Shown here: positions 49,362 through 58,947 of the stretch, piece by piece
Numbering within the stretch: the first letter of the stretch is position 1
Layout: each line of letters begins with the position of its first letter
DNA from: Yoonia tamlensis
GTDB lineage: Bacteria; Pseudomonadota; Alphaproteobacteria; Rhodobacterales; Rhodobacteraceae
Reading direction: 5' to 3'
NCBI RefSeq assembly: GCF_900115105.1
Contig: NZ_FOYP01000001.1
Span: 1,266,097-1,330,096 of the forward strand
Length of the DNA stretch: 64,000 bases
Translations under genes and position numbers: made by a program
Notes under the pieces: model-generated
The model's database searches: none
What the model saw: only the letters and a program-made list of their open reading frames with translations
Told to the model about the DNA's origin: nothing

Positions 49362-50736
49362 CAAAGTATCCTTATCCAACATCGCAAGGGTTGCGTTTCA
49401 GACACTGATGTCAAGCATGATCACGCTGATTGTGATGACAGCCCCCTTGCGCGCGCATGAGGTCATGCCAAGCGTTCTGAACCTGAGCGCCAGCAATGGT
49501 GAAATGACAATCGTTATCGACATCAACGCCGAGGCGATGCTTGCAAGTATAAACCTAAGCGAAATCGCGGATACCGATGCGGCCGAAAATGCCCAAGATT
49601 ACGATGCTTTGCGCGCGCTTTCCGGTCAGGAAATTGCTGACAGGTTCGGTGCCTATTGGCCCACATTCGCAGAAAATTTCACGGTCCTTGCAGACGGTGT
49701 TCCGGTTGCGATGGAGCAAAGCGGTGTGATCGTCTTGCCGACCGAGAACATCAACGTTGTGCGCCAATCGCAGATCCGTATGACCGGCACATATCCCGTT
49801 GACGCGGACAGTTTCCAGATCGGTTGGGCGCCAAGCTATGGCACGTTGATCGTGCGCCAGAATGACGTTGCCCAAGCACCCTATACAGGGACGCTGACAA
49901 ACGGCGAATTATCCGCGCCGTTTCTGGTCAATGGCGGATCAGCACAATCGGGCGCGCAGGTTTTTGCCAGCTATATCCCGATCGGGTTTGATCACATCGT
50001 GCCCAAGGGGCTGGATCATATCCTGTTTGTGCTGGGGCTGTTTTTCCTTGCTGCGCGGATGAAGCCGCTTTTGGTGCAGGTATCACTATTTACGGTTGCG
50101 CATACGATCACGCTGGCACTGGCAGCGCTGGGGTACACGGCGTTTATCGATGATTTCTTTTTGGGCACATTCGGCATTGAATTTATCGCCGTGGTCGAGC
50201 CGCTGATCGCCTTATCCATCACCTATGTCGCTGTCGAAAACATCTATATGAAGGGTCTAAGCCCTTGGCGCCCCTATGTGATCTTTGGTTTTGGCCTGCT
50301 GCACGGTCTTGGCTTTGCCTCGGTGCTTGCGGAATTTGGTCTGCCTGAAAATGCATTCATTCCGGCGCTGATCGGTTTCAATATCGGGGTCGAGGTCGGA
50401 CAGTTGGCGGTGATTGCGGTCATGTTCCTTTGTGTCTGGCAGGCGCTGCGCATTGATCGCGGCAAGAACGAGGTCACCCAAGGCTTCGCGCTTTATGTGG
50501 TGCTGTTTATCGCGGCGATTGCGCTCATGGCGCTGAACCCCGCGCCGCTGCAAACATTGACCGAAGGGCCTGTCTGGGTCTTTGCCGGACCGCTTGCTGC
50601 GGTATTTGCGCTATGCGCGGTATCAATCCGGCTACGCGACCGTGTGGATGCCTACCGCCATCTTGTTGCGGTTCCTGCATCTGTGGCGATTGCGACCGTC
50701 GGGGCCTATTGGTTTGTGGAACGGGTATTTTTATAG
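49354..50736 (+). CDS. HupE/UreJ-family membrane protein with N-terminal periplasmic domain
   Basis: A 460-residue protein: signal sequence (to about residue 35, ending APLRAHE), a ~180-residue extracytoplasmic domain, then 7 or so spans. The membrane part begins GFDHIVPKGLDHILFVLGLFFLAAR and has VAHTITLALAALG and FGFGLLHGLGFAS; the repeated His residues match the HupE/UreJ_2 family of putative nickel/cobalt permeases. An internal ATG (49408) would still give a signal peptide, so the start is not fully settled. Divergent from DUF4198. Confidence 0.85.
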   Translation: MRIKVSLSNIARVAFQTLMSSMITLIVMTAPLRAHEVMPSVLNLSASNGEMTIVIDINAEAMLASINLSEIADTDAAENAQDYDALRALSGQEIADRFGAYWPTFAENFTVLADGVPVAMEQSGVIVLPTENINVVRQSQIRMTGTYPVDADSFQIGWAPSYGTLIVRQNDVAQAPYTGTLTNGELSAPFLVNGGSAQSGAQVFASYIPIGFDHIVPKGLDHILFVLGLFFLAARMKPLLVQVSLFTVAHTITLALAALGYTAFIDDFFLGTFGIEFIAVVEPLIALSITYVAVENIYMKGLSPWRPYVIFGFGLLHGLGFASVLAEFGLPENAFIPALIGFNIGVEVGQLAVIAVMFLCVWQALRIDRGKNEVTQGFALYVVLFIAAIALMALNPAPLQTLTEGPVWVFAGPLAAVFALCAVSIRLRDRVDAYRHLVAVPASVAIATVGAYWFVERVFL

Positions 50737-50758
50737 GTTTTCGCGCCAAATGGGTTGC

Positions 50759-50871
50759 GCCGGGGGCAAACCCCGGCTAAAGGGCAGCTACTTAATCCCG
50801 CAGGCGGGGGCGGGTCCAATGGGGAGAAATCCCAAAGGATCCACCGGTTGGGCATTTGCCTAATCCCCCGC
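50759..50871 (+). promoter_or_regulatory. Structured leader of rpsB-tsf
   Basis: Between the HupE-like gene and rpsB are a hairpin GCCGGGG/CCCCGGC (50759-50777) and a longer stem GCGGGGG (50804-50810) with CCCCCGC (50865-50871) enclosing 54 bases. Ribosomal protein S2 autoregulates rpsB-tsf in gammaproteobacteria through leader RNA, so a similar element is possible here. Confidence 0.4.
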
Positions 50872-50901
50872 TGAGGTAGAAACCGGAAAAGGAAAAAAGA
50901 C

Positions 50902-51669
50902 ATGGCTCTTCCCGAGTTCTCCATGCGCCAACTGCTTGAAGCAGGCGTACACTTTGGTCACCAGACCGCCCGCTGGAACCCTAAAATGGGTCAGTACATC
51001 TACGGTTCGCGCAACGGCATCCACATCATGGACCTGACACAGACTGTTCCAATGCTGGATCAGGCGCTGCAAGTCATCCGTGACACCGTCGCCAAAGGCG
51101 GCCGCGTTCTGTTCGTTGGCACCAAGCGCCAAGCGGCAAAACCAATCATGGAAGCCGCTGAAAAATCAGCGCAATTCTACATGAACCACCGTTGGTTGGG
51201 TGGCACGCTCACCAACTGGCAAACCGTTTCTAAATCCATCAACCGCCTGAAAGCGATTGACGAAGCATCAGCAACCGGTTTCGCGGGCCTGACCAAGAAA
51301 GAACGTCTTGGCATGGAACGCGAGCAAGGCAAACTCGAAGCATCTTTGGGCGGCATCCGCGAAATGGGCGGCGTGCCTGACCTGATTTTCGTCATCGACG
51401 TTAACAAAGAAGATCTGGCCATCGCAGAAGCTAAAAAACTGGGCATTCCGGTTGTGGCTATTGTTGATACCAACTGTTCACCTGACGGCGTTGACTATGT
51501 GATTCCAGGCAACGACGACGCGGCACGCGCCATCGCGCTTTACACCGATCTGGCTGCACGTGCAGCGCTTGACGGTATGTCCGCACAGCTGGGTGCAGCT
51601 GGCGTTGACATGGGCGCAATGGAAGAATTCGCAGAAGAAATCGTTGCAGAAGAAGCAGCGGCTGAATAA
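50902..51669 (+). CDS. rpsB: 30S ribosomal protein S2
   Basis: A 255-residue S2. [21 protein letters not shown] at the start, then [21 protein letters not shown] and the [11 protein letters not shown] segment, and a C-terminal acidic/alanine tail ([15 protein letters not shown]). AAAAGGAAAAAAG precedes the ATG. Followed by tsf, the usual order. Confidence 0.98.
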   Translation: MALPEFSMRQLLEAGVHFGHQTARWNPKMGQYIYGSRNGIHIMDLTQTVPMLDQALQVIRDTVAKGGRVLFVGTKRQAAKPIMEAAEKSAQFYMNHRWLGGTLTNWQTVSKSINRLKAIDEASATGFAGLTKKERLGMEREQGKLEASLGGIREMGGVPDLIFVIDVNKEDLAIAEAKKLGIPVVAIVDTNCSPDGVDYVIPGNDDAARAIALYTDLAARAALDGMSAQLGAAGVDMGAMEEFAEEIVAEEAAAE

Positions 51670-51743
51670 GCGTCACAAAACAGCGGGGTAGGGCGCAAAA
51701 CCCTGCCCCCGAATTATTTTGAATTCCGCTAAGGAGAAGTAAC

Positions 51744-52616
51744 ATGGCAATCACCGCTGCAATGGTGAAAGAACTGCGCGACAGCACGGGCGCAGGCATG
51801 ATGGACGCGAAAAAAGCGCTGACAGAAACAGATGGCGACATGGAAGCCGCGGTTGACTGGCTGCGCACCAAAGGTCTCGCAAAAGCTGCGAAAAAATCGG
51901 GCCGCACCGCGGCTGAGGGTCTTGTCGCTGTGGCTGTCAAAGACGGCAAAGGCGTCGCTGTTGAAGTGAACTCTGAAACCGACTTTGTTGCGAAAAACGC
52001 TGACTTCCAGAAAATGGTTGCAGGGATCGCACAAGCCGCGCTTGGCGTTTCCGACATTGACGCGCTTAAAGCGGCCGCAATGGGCGCAAAAACCGTCGAG
52101 CAAACAGTAACCGATGCTGTTGCCGTGATCGGTGAAAACATGTCCGTGCGCCGTATGGCCGCGCTCGAAGGTCAGCAAGTTGTGAACTACGTGCACAATG
52201 CTGCGGCACCTGGCATGGGTAACATCGGTGTTCTGGTTGCGCTGACTGGCGATAACGAAGCATTCGGCCGTCAGGTTGCAATGCACATCGCTGCAGCGAA
52301 CCCTGCGTCTCTGTCCGAAGCTGATCTTGATCCGGCAGTTGTCGAAAAAGAAAAGCAGGTCCAGATGGACATCGCCCGCGAATCCGGCAAACCCGAAGCC
52401 GTGATCGAAAAGATGATTGTTGGCCGTATGAAAAAATATATGGCCGAAGTCACATTGCTGAACCAGCAATTTGTGGTGAACCCTGATGTGACAGTTGCGC
52501 AAGCTGCCAAAGAAGCTGGCGTTGAAATCACAGGTTATTCCCGCGTTGAAGTTGGCGAAGGCATCGAGAAAGTCGAAGAAGACTTTGCTGCCGAAGTTGC
52601 AAAACTCAAAGGCTAA
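51744..52616 (+). CDS. tsf: Elongation factor Ts
   Basis: A 290-residue EF-Ts that reloads EF-Tu with GTP. The N-terminal UBA-like [20 protein letters not shown], the core [11 protein letters not shown] (contact with EF-Tu) and the C-terminal dimerisation part are present. AAGGAGAAG precedes the ATG. A strong terminator follows. Confidence 0.98.
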   Translation: MAITAAMVKELRDSTGAGMMDAKKALTETDGDMEAAVDWLRTKGLAKAAKKSGRTAAEGLVAVAVKDGKGVAVEVNSETDFVAKNADFQKMVAGIAQAALGVSDIDALKAAAMGAKTVEQTVTDAVAVIGENMSVRRMAALEGQQVVNYVHNAAAPGMGNIGVLVALTGDNEAFGRQVAMHIAAANPASLSEADLDPAVVEKEKQVQMDIARESGKPEAVIEKMIVGRMKKYMAEVTLLNQQFVVNPDVTVAQAAKEAGVEITGYSRVEVGEGIEKVEEDFAAEVAKLKG

Positions 52617-52641
52617 GGTTTCGCGCGCAGGCGCAAGCAAC

Positions 52642-52678
52642 AAAAGGCCCCGTTGGATATTCCAGCGGGGCCTTTTTG
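52642..52678 (+). terminator. Terminator of rpsB-tsf
   Basis: AAAAGGCCCCG-N... pairing with CGGGGCCTTTTT, T run at the end, 26 bases after the tsf stop. Confidence 0.9.
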
Positions 52679-53047
52679 TTTGCCCATAAACGGGACGCGG
52701 CACCATGCTCGGGAAAAGACATGGTGCCGCTATGATGAAGTGCGCCCTAATTTCGGGACGAGAACGCACAATATCAAATGTGTTGATATCAGCGGGCAAA
52801 CCCGTAACACCAACGTCCGGTAGACCGGCACGAATTGGCTGGCCTTGAAATCGCAAGGGGTCCAATTCGCCGTTCCCAGGCCCAAGGCCACCACTCACGG
52901 AACTTCTTTAGTTTGGCAAATGCGGCGACAGCATGAAAGTCAGGTAAACCTGACCTCGCGCAGGTTTATGACATGTCACGTGGCGCCAAATATTCTAAAA
53001 TTTCAACACAGACAGATGCCGCGCAATATGGCGGATCGCCTAGCCAA
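52679..53047. other. 369-base gap with a perfect 11-bp hairpin and no supported gene
   Basis: Between the tsf terminator and the convergent luxR stop I find no gene with a ribosome site or recognisable product. GCGGCACCATG (52697-52707) and CATGGTGCCGC (52720-52730) are perfect complements with a 12-base loop; smaller stems occur at CGGGCAAACCCG (52793-52804) and CCGGTAGACCGG (52817-52828). There is no T run after the first stem. It may be a structured RNA or a decayed gene. Confidence 0.5.
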
Positions 53048-53809
53048 TCAGACCTCTGCGTCGATGACAAACATCTGGTTGTAAAACGCAGCCTTCAGCA
53101 CCGCTTGGGCCGTTGTTTCCACATCCAGCGCCTCGCGGGCAAGGCGCAGGTGTTTTTCAACCGTGGCAGGGGTAAGCCCAAGCAAGATAGCAATATCCTG
53201 CGTCGTTTTCCCGTCACCGACCCATTGCAAAACCTCGCGCTGGCGCTTGGTCAGGTGGCGGTCACCGGTATAGGGCAGGGTCAGCAATTTAAGGTGCATC
53301 ACATTGTTCATCACAATGATTTCTTCGCCGTGCTTTGCCCAAACCTGTTCCACAGCGTCTTGTGTCATGCCGGGGCGGGCTGTCAGGGCGATGGCGCCTT
53401 TTGTCCGTTCAGAAATCGACCGGAAGCTGATCGTATAGCCCGCGGTGACATTCATACTGCGGTTGAATTCCATCACCCGCTTTTCACTGGCGGTCAGGTT
53501 GTCGATCCGCTTCATATCCATCATCCAGCGCCAGCTACAGGCACCGTTATTCGCCAATGCCCATTTGAGCATAGGCGCGTGGTAATAATAGGCTTCGTCA
53601 AAGAACACTTGCATATATTCGGGTGTCTGGTTTGACAAAAGCACCCAATCTTGCGGATCACCAAGCGAGCTGGAGGTGCGATAGCGCGTATAGCCATACA
53701 TCACCCGATCAAAGCCATAAGCGTTCATCTGTTCGGTATGCAGGTTCCACAAGGTTTCAACGCTGCGCGCGCTGGTCAACAGCGAGAGTTGTTCAACAAG
53801 CGTTCTCAT
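53048..53809 (-). CDS. LuxR-type regulator with autoinducer-binding domain (orphan)
   Basis: A 253-residue quorum-sensing-type regulator: N-terminal autoinducer-binding domain (about 1-170) and C-terminal GerE helix-turn-helix (LTKRQREVLQWVGDGKTTQDIA, then TPATVEKHLRLAREAL). Compared with TraR, the ligand-pocket residues W57, Y61 and D70 correspond to Y65, F69 and A78, while P71 and W85 are kept (P79, W93). The invariant Asp that binds the acyl-homoserine lactone amide is missing, so the ligand may differ or be absent. No luxI synthase is in the window. Its ATG overlaps the aroQ stop. Confidence 0.9.
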   Translation of the reverse strand: MRTLVEQLSLLTSARSVETLWNLHTEQMNAYGFDRVMYGYTRYRTSSSLGDPQDWVLLSNQTPEYMQVFFDEAYYYHAPMLKWALANNGACSWRWMMDMKRIDNLTASEKRVMEFNRSMNVTAGYTISFRSISERTKGAIALTARPGMTQDAVEQVWAKHGEEIIVMNNVMHLKLLTLPYTGDRHLTKRQREVLQWVGDGKTTQDIAILLGLTPATVEKHLRLAREALDVETTAQAVLKAAFYNQMFVIDAEV

Positions 53810-54252
53810 GCGGGATTGCCCAGATACTCGGCCAGCGCCTGCATCGCCAGCGGATAGCCTGCCGCGCCAAACCCGCAGATCTGGCCGATACAAACCTTTG
53901 AAATATAGGAAGTCTGGCGAAATGCCTCGCGGGCATGGATATTCGACAGGTGCAATTCGATCACCGGCAGCATAATGCTTGAAATCGCATCCATCAGCGC
54001 GATCGACGTATGGGTATAGGCCCCCGCATTCAGGATCACCCCCGCATGGGTGCCGCGCGCACCGTGCAGCAGGTCAATCATCTCGCCCTCGTGATTGGTT
54101 TGCATAAACACGATATCAAGTCCAAGCGCCTTTGCCTTGGCTGCGCAGATAAGTTCAATATCGCGCAGCGTTGTCGGCCCGTAAACTTCGGGCTGGCGGG
54201 TCCCGAGCAGGTTGAGGTTGGGGCCATTCAGGATGAGGATAGATTGTGTCAT
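53806..54252 (-). CDS. aroQ: 3-Dehydroquinate dehydratase, type II
   Basis: A 148-residue type II DHQase of the shikimate pathway. NGPNLNLLGTRQPEVYG with the catalytic tyrosine, TNHEGEMIDLLH, and the catalytic histidine in ELHLSNIHAREAFR. ATG 54252 is favoured over 54258 because AAAGGA is then at proper distance. It is coupled to the downstream luxR-type gene. Confidence 0.95.
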   Translation of the reverse strand: MTQSILILNGPNLNLLGTRQPEVYGPTTLRDIELICAAKAKALGLDIVFMQTNHEGEMIDLLHGARGTHAGVILNAGAYTHTSIALMDAISSIMLPVIELHLSNIHAREAFRQTSYISKVCIGQICGFGAAGYPLAMQALAEYLGNPA

Positions 54253-54307
54253 GGCCATCCTTTAACATCTTTAACTTGTTGGTCAAAAGAGAAAATTGAT
54301 GCAGGTC

Positions 54308-55267
54308 TTATTGCTGCACAACTGTGTCCGGTCGCACCATCGTGATGCGCGGATTTTTGGCAAGCCGTGCAAGATCTTGATGGTAAAGATTGGTCAGATG
54401 CTGGCGTTCCCAGTCGGACCAGGGATCAAAACCGGGGTTTTGCGCATCTCGCGGGAACTCCTCTTGAATGCTACGAATTTGGCCAGCAGCTTGTGCAATG
54501 CCAACAGATAGGATCAGTTTCTGGATTTCATCCATCGCGCGTGCAGATGCAGATGGCCGGCGTCGGTCATCCTTTGGGGTTTTGAATTTGGTTATGTCGA
54601 TGTTCGGGCCCGCAAGATTCCTGATAATTTGATTGGTCATGCTGGGGTCATCACGAAAATCTTCAAATTTCCACATGTAAATTCTGGCATTAGGAAAGCA
54701 CTTTTGGACCTGTTTGATCACACCGTTCCATCCCAAAAGGTTATTCATAACCCGATCAACCATTACATTTGCAGAGACAACAAATGGGCTCATTGCGCGC
54801 AAAGACCTGATATATTCGACATAGGCAGCGGCGAAAAAATCGGGATAGTTTCTTACCGCAAGATGGACCTCACGCACGGTAAATGGAATTTCTTTTGCTG
54901 TGACGCTCATGAATTCGTCGCGGAAACGATATAGCGTGCCGCGTTTTGCGCAATGTCCGCAATGCCCCGCCAGGTTTTCATCGCTAAGGATAAGCCTTTC
55001 GCAATTGCGTTCCCTGAGAGGTTCAAAAAACGCCGTGGTCAGACGGCGAAGCTCTGCATCATCGATGATGTCATTGCGCTGAATACCAAGATGCAGATAG
55101 CCGTTTTCTTGGCAGGGAACAGTGAATTGTTTTCGCATATCGCGGTGATGCACATAGTGCACCCCGCGCTTGTCCATAAAGTTCTTATTCCGTCTCAATA
55201 TGCGCTGCAAATAGGTCGACGCGGTTTTGTGAAACCCGCCATGTAGCACCGTATAGGGGTCAGTCAC
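54308..55267 (-). CDS. Sulfotransferase-like protein
   Basis: A 319-residue protein with an N-terminal nucleotide loop GGFHKTASTYLQ (H13; HKT.ST.LQ resembles the 5'-phosphosulfate-binding loop HKTGTTSLQ). A later RNYPDFFAAAYVEYIRSLR segment resembles the 3'-phosphate site of PAPS sulfotransferases. Several cysteines occur in a CGHCAKRGTLYRF loop. GTG start overlaps the upstream hydrolase gene stop (GTGA). It may sulfate a surface polysaccharide, since sugar-nucleotide genes lie upstream; this is inference. Confidence 0.75.
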   Translation of the reverse strand: MTDPYTVLHGGFHKTASTYLQRILRRNKNFMDKRGVHYVHHRDMRKQFTVPCQENGYLHLGIQRNDIIDDAELRRLTTAFFEPLRERNCERLILSDENLAGHCGHCAKRGTLYRFRDEFMSVTAKEIPFTVREVHLAVRNYPDFFAAAYVEYIRSLRAMSPFVVSANVMVDRVMNNLLGWNGVIKQVQKCFPNARIYMWKFEDFRDDPSMTNQIIRNLAGPNIDITKFKTPKDDRRRPSASARAMDEIQKLILSVGIAQAAGQIRSIQEEFPRDAQNPGFDPWSDWERQHLTNLYHQDLARLAKNPRITMVRPDTVVQQ

Positions 55268-56223
55268 GATGCCGCTCGCTTCAGTCTGCGATATTGCATC
55301 CGCGCACGTTTGCCCATTTGGTCGCGGCCTTTTTGTGTGAAATACTTTTGCAAAGACCCGACATACCAAGGCAGGGCGCGCCGGCCGCGATACAATTTGT
55401 AGAATTCCTGCTCGGTTATCTCGCCGAAAAGACCGGCATGCATTAGCGGCTTGAGCGCGTCGATCTTGCGCAGGAATACAGCTGATTTATGGCTTGAAAA
55501 CCAGCATTTATAGGGCGTTACATTCGCATCGGTCAGGCGCAGGAAATGTTGGTGGTCGGGCGCGTGATAGGGATCATAGAACACACTGACAGGCCCGCAA
55601 TTGCCCAAGATTCCTTGCGCATCACTTAGTGGCAACGTCCAGTCCTGCCGCTGGCCGATCCAGTAACGGTCTTCCCACGGCACCAATTCGGGATTCAGTG
55701 TGGATTGCGGATTGAATGCCATGACATGCGCGCCGGGCACCAAGGACGCGAACACAAGTGCTGCAAACGCGCCCATGGACGCACCAGCAAAAACAACCCT
55801 CTCATAATCCGCAAAAAAGCCGCTATCCGACAGCTGTTGCATGCGGTCGATCAATTGCGGATCGCGGTACCAAAGTTTCCCGTGCGCCAGCACGCCAAGA
55901 TGCGAAACATGTTGATCACGCGCAAATTTGAACGCCCAAGGCACCCGTTCGGGGCTTTGATCACCAACATTGGAAAGATTGTCGAAAGTCACAAGAAGAA
56001 CGGGCTGCAAGCGTTTGACAAACATCAATGAATGTCGACTGTTCTTTTCTATGAACCCGGTACCGTCGCCACCTGGTGCCAGCTCTGGAAACCAGAGCGG
56101 CAAGGCACCCGCCGTCAGGTCATCATCGCCACCCACGTCATCATTTTCATCTTTATTCGTATCGTCTTGCGTGTCGTCTTGCATATTGTCTTGCATTGCG
56201 GCCCTATGATCCATTTTCATCAA
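55264..56223 (-). CDS. Alpha/beta hydrolase-like protein with acidic N-terminal repeat
   Basis: A 319-residue protein. Residues 9-35 are a low-complexity acidic stretch (MQDNMQDDTQDDTNKDENDD), encoded by short imperfect tandem repeats. The rest resembles alpha/beta hydrolases: nucleophile elbow AGASMGAFAAL (S149) after a strand, and a C-terminal basic tail (KRARMQYRRLKR). A canonical acid and histidine are not clear. Related proteins in Rhodobacterales surface-polysaccharide clusters sit beside sulfotransferases, as here. Function unknown. Confidence 0.65.
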   Translation of the reverse strand: MMKMDHRAAMQDNMQDDTQDDTNKDENDDVGGDDDLTAGALPLWFPELAPGGDGTGFIEKNSRHSLMFVKRLQPVLLVTFDNLSNVGDQSPERVPWAFKFARDQHVSHLGVLAHGKLWYRDPQLIDRMQQLSDSGFFADYERVVFAGASMGAFAALVFASLVPGAHVMAFNPQSTLNPELVPWEDRYWIGQRQDWTLPLSDAQGILGNCGPVSVFYDPYHAPDHQHFLRLTDANVTPYKCWFSSHKSAVFLRKIDALKPLMHAGLFGEITEQEFYKLYRGRRALPWYVGSLQKYFTQKGRDQMGKRARMQYRRLKRAAS

Positions 56224-56334
56224 GCTAAGCGGTTCTTGGGTCCAAGAAAACCGAATTTTGTTAGCCGGGGCTATGATTTGCTAAAGTTTCCCTGCATATA
56301 CTGAACGCAACGCGAATTAAGAGAAGTCATTTTC

Positions 56335-57501
56335 ATGAAAATTGCCGTTGCAGGTCTTGGATATGTCGGGCTTTCGAATGCGGTGCTTTTGGCGCAGCAT
56401 CACGAGGTTGTTGCCGTTGACGTTGATGCGACCCGCGTGGGGCTGGTCAATGCAGGCAAATCCGCAATCGAAGACGATGATATTGCACAATATCTGGCGC
56501 GCGGTGATCTGAACCTGACAGCAACGACCGATGCGCAGGTTGCCTTTGAAAATGCCGATTTTGTCATTATCGCAACGCCGACAAACTATGACCCGCGCAG
56601 CAATCACTTTGACACATCATCAGTCGAAGCCGTTGCCGCGCAGGCACATGCCATCGCGCCGCATGCTGTGATTGTGATTAAATCGACTGTGCCGGTGAAA
56701 TTTACAACCGGTTTGCGCGCCGATATCGGCTATGACAACATCATTTTCTCGCCTGAATTCTTGCGCGAGGGTAGGGCGCTTTATGACAATTTGCACCCGT
56801 CAAGAATTGTAGTTGGCGCACATACAGATGATGCGCGGCGCTTTGCGGCGCTGCTGGTCGAAGGGGCGATCAAGAAAGACATGCCCGTCCTTTTCACCGA
56901 TACAACAGAAGCAGAAGCGATCAAGTTGTTTTCAAACACGTTTTTGGCGATGCGCGTTGCCTATTTCAACGAACTTGACAGTTATGCGATTGCGCATGGG
57001 CTGAACACACGCGAAGTGATTGAAGGTGTCAGCTTTGATCCGCGCGTTGGCAGCCATTACAACAACCCGTCCTTTGGCTATGGCGGCTATTGTTTGCCCA
57101 AAGATACCAAGCAGTTACTGGCCAATTATGACAGTGTGCCACAAGACTTGATCAGCGCAATTGTGCAATCCAACCGCACCCGCAAGGATTTTATTGCCGA
57201 TCAGATTATCGCAAGAAATCCCAAGACTGTCGGGGTTTACAGGCTGGTGATGAAAGCCGGCTCAAGCAATTTCCGTGACAGTTCGGTTCAGGGCATTATG
57301 AAACGGATCAAGGCCAAGGGTATTCAATGCATTGTCTATGAACCCGTGCTTGAATCCGATCAGTTTTTTAACAGTAAAGTCGTGTCGGATCTTGCTGAAT
57401 TTAAAGAACAATCCGATTTGATCCTTGCCAACCGGCTGACCGATGAATTGGCCGATGTCACGGCAAAAATCTATACACGTGATTTGTTCGAGGTCGATTG
57501 A
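56335..57501 (+). CDS. ugd: UDP-glucose 6-dehydrogenase
   Basis: A 388-residue UDP-glucose dehydrogenase that makes UDP-glucuronate. NAD-binding GLGYVG (7-12), [10 protein letters not shown], and the catalytic cysteine in [15 protein letters not shown] (C253). Its TGA overlaps the ATG of the epimerase gene by one base. Divergent from the hydrolase/sulfotransferase pair. Confidence 0.95.
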   Translation: MKIAVAGLGYVGLSNAVLLAQHHEVVAVDVDATRVGLVNAGKSAIEDDDIAQYLARGDLNLTATTDAQVAFENADFVIIATPTNYDPRSNHFDTSSVEAVAAQAHAIAPHAVIVIKSTVPVKFTTGLRADIGYDNIIFSPEFLREGRALYDNLHPSRIVVGAHTDDARRFAALLVEGAIKKDMPVLFTDTTEAEAIKLFSNTFLAMRVAYFNELDSYAIAHGLNTREVIEGVSFDPRVGSHYNNPSFGYGGYCLPKDTKQLLANYDSVPQDLISAIVQSNRTRKDFIADQIIARNPKTVGVYRLVMKAGSSNFRDSSVQGIMKRIKAKGIQCIVYEPVLESDQFFNSKVVSDLAEFKEQSDLILANRLTDELADVTAKIYTRDLFEVD

Positions 57502-58517
57502 TGTCCGTTCAGACTGTACTTGTTACCGGTGCTGCCGGATTTATCGGCTTTCATTTGTCGCAGCTTTTACTGGCCGAAGGGCACCGCGTTGTCGGGCTGG
57601 ATAGCCACAATAATTATTATGATCCGGCGTTGAAATCCGCCCGCGAGGCGCAGCTGATCGCCCATGACAATTACACCGCAGTAAAGGGCAGGGTCGAAGA
57701 ACCCGGTCTTCTCATGGGACTTTTTGCGGACCACCACTTTGATGCGGTTGTGCACTTGGCCGCCCAAGCCGGAGTCCGCTATTCGATCGAAAACCCGCGC
57801 GCCTATACAGAGGCCAATCTTCTGGGCACGTTCGAGCTGTTAGAGGCGGCGCGCGCGCATCCGCCCAAACATCTATTGCTGGCGTCAACCAGTTCGGCCT
57901 ATGGCGCAAACACCAAGATGCCATACCGCGAAACCGATCAGGCCGATCATCAAATGTCCTATTATGCAGCCACAAAAAAGGCTTCTGAATCAATGGCGCA
58001 CAGCTATGCGCATCTTTATGATCTGCCTGTTACAATGTTCCGGTTCTTTACGGTCTACGGGCCGTGGGGCCGACCTGATATGGCGCCATATCTGTTCACC
58101 AGCGCGATCTTGGCGGGCAAACCGATCAAGGTCTTTAATCACGGCGAAATGCGCCGCGACTTTACCTTTGTCACGGATCTGGTGCGCGGGATCCGGCTGC
58201 TGATTGACGCGGTGCCAATGCGGTCCGCAGACGGGATCGTGCCAGAAGGCGACAGCCTGTCGCCAGTTGCGCCGTGGCGCGTTGTGAATGTCGGCAATGG
58301 CGACAGCGTGCCGCTGATGGATTTCATCAGCGCGATTGAACGCGCGTCGAACCACAAAGCGCAAAAGCAAATGCTGCCCATGCAGCCAGGTGACGTGCCT
58401 GCGACATGGGCCGACAATAGCCTGCTGAAATCGCTGACAGGCTATGCGCCACAAACCAGCGTGGCAGACGGTATTACACAATACGTCGATTGGCACCGTA
58501 TGTATTATGGGGTCTAA
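57501..58517 (+). CDS. NAD-dependent nucleotide-sugar epimerase (UDP-glucuronate 4-epimerase type)
   Basis: A 338-residue extended SDR. NAD-binding GAAGFIG (10-16), AAQAGVRYSI, catalytic Y155 and K159 (SYYAATKK), and FRFFTVYGPWGRPDMA, the segment typical of UDP-glucuronate 4-epimerases. Coupled to ugd it would supply UDP-galacturonate for surface polysaccharide or lipid A. ATG 57501 overlaps the ugd stop. Confidence 0.9.
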   Translation: MSVQTVLVTGAAGFIGFHLSQLLLAEGHRVVGLDSHNNYYDPALKSAREAQLIAHDNYTAVKGRVEEPGLLMGLFADHHFDAVVHLAAQAGVRYSIENPRAYTEANLLGTFELLEAARAHPPKHLLLASTSSAYGANTKMPYRETDQADHQMSYYAATKKASESMAHSYAHLYDLPVTMFRFFTVYGPWGRPDMAPYLFTSAILAGKPIKVFNHGEMRRDFTFVTDLVRGIRLLIDAVPMRSADGIVPEGDSLSPVAPWRVVNVGNGDSVPLMDFISAIERASNHKAQKQMLPMQPGDVPATWADNSLLKSLTGYAPQTSVADGITQYVDWHRMYYGV

Positions 58518-58728
58518 CAGGCTGATAAATATATGGTTTCGCATTTCTATATATTACATAATACCAATTATGCGCCAAATGGATTGTCGAATTTAGACGT
58601 CAGACAGCGGCTGCCGCGCGCATAGAAAATTGCGCGATTTTCGCCATAAACGCCGCCCTTTTTACACACGCGCTACGCGCAAAACTGAGCTGCATGATTC
58701 TGGGTGCTGAAATGAAAACCTTTATGAA

Positions 58729-58753
58729 AATTACACCTTTAGGATGTGTAATT
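58729..58753 (+). promoter_or_regulatory. Perfect inverted repeat upstream of the eCIS operon (candidate operator)
   Basis: AATTACAC (58729-58736) and GTGTAATT (58746-58753) are perfect 8-base complements around a 9-base spacer, a form typical of a dimeric regulator's site. It lies 307 bases before the first eCIS gene. Confidence 0.55.
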
Positions 58754-58888
58754 GGTATTTGATTTGCCCTTTCGACTTAAAAGAGAATCAATATTTTCTG
58801 TTGCTTTGTGCGCTTTAACACATTGAAACCAAATATATATTGCAATTATTTGACTCAGGGATTGCCAGATTGACGGAACCTATGCTCT

Positions 58889-58947
58889 GCTTAACGTAAG
58901 GGCAATTAATTGTTTACCGGATATTTTCTTTTCGCCCTTAGGTAAGC
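58889..58947 (+). promoter_or_regulatory. Large imperfect stem upstream of the eCIS operon
   Basis: The 15-base GCTTAACGTAAGGGC (58889-58903) pairs with GCCCTTAGGTAAGC (58934-58947), one mismatch and one bulge, around a 30-base AT-rich loop. It is either a long operator or an RNA structure in the 5' leader. Confidence 0.5.

Noticed and set aside
51729..52898. Minus-strand open frame of 389 codons across tsf
   Set aside because: It runs through tsf and its terminator in antisense. Only the part in the gap (52700-52898) is unexplained, and it has no start signal or recognised product.
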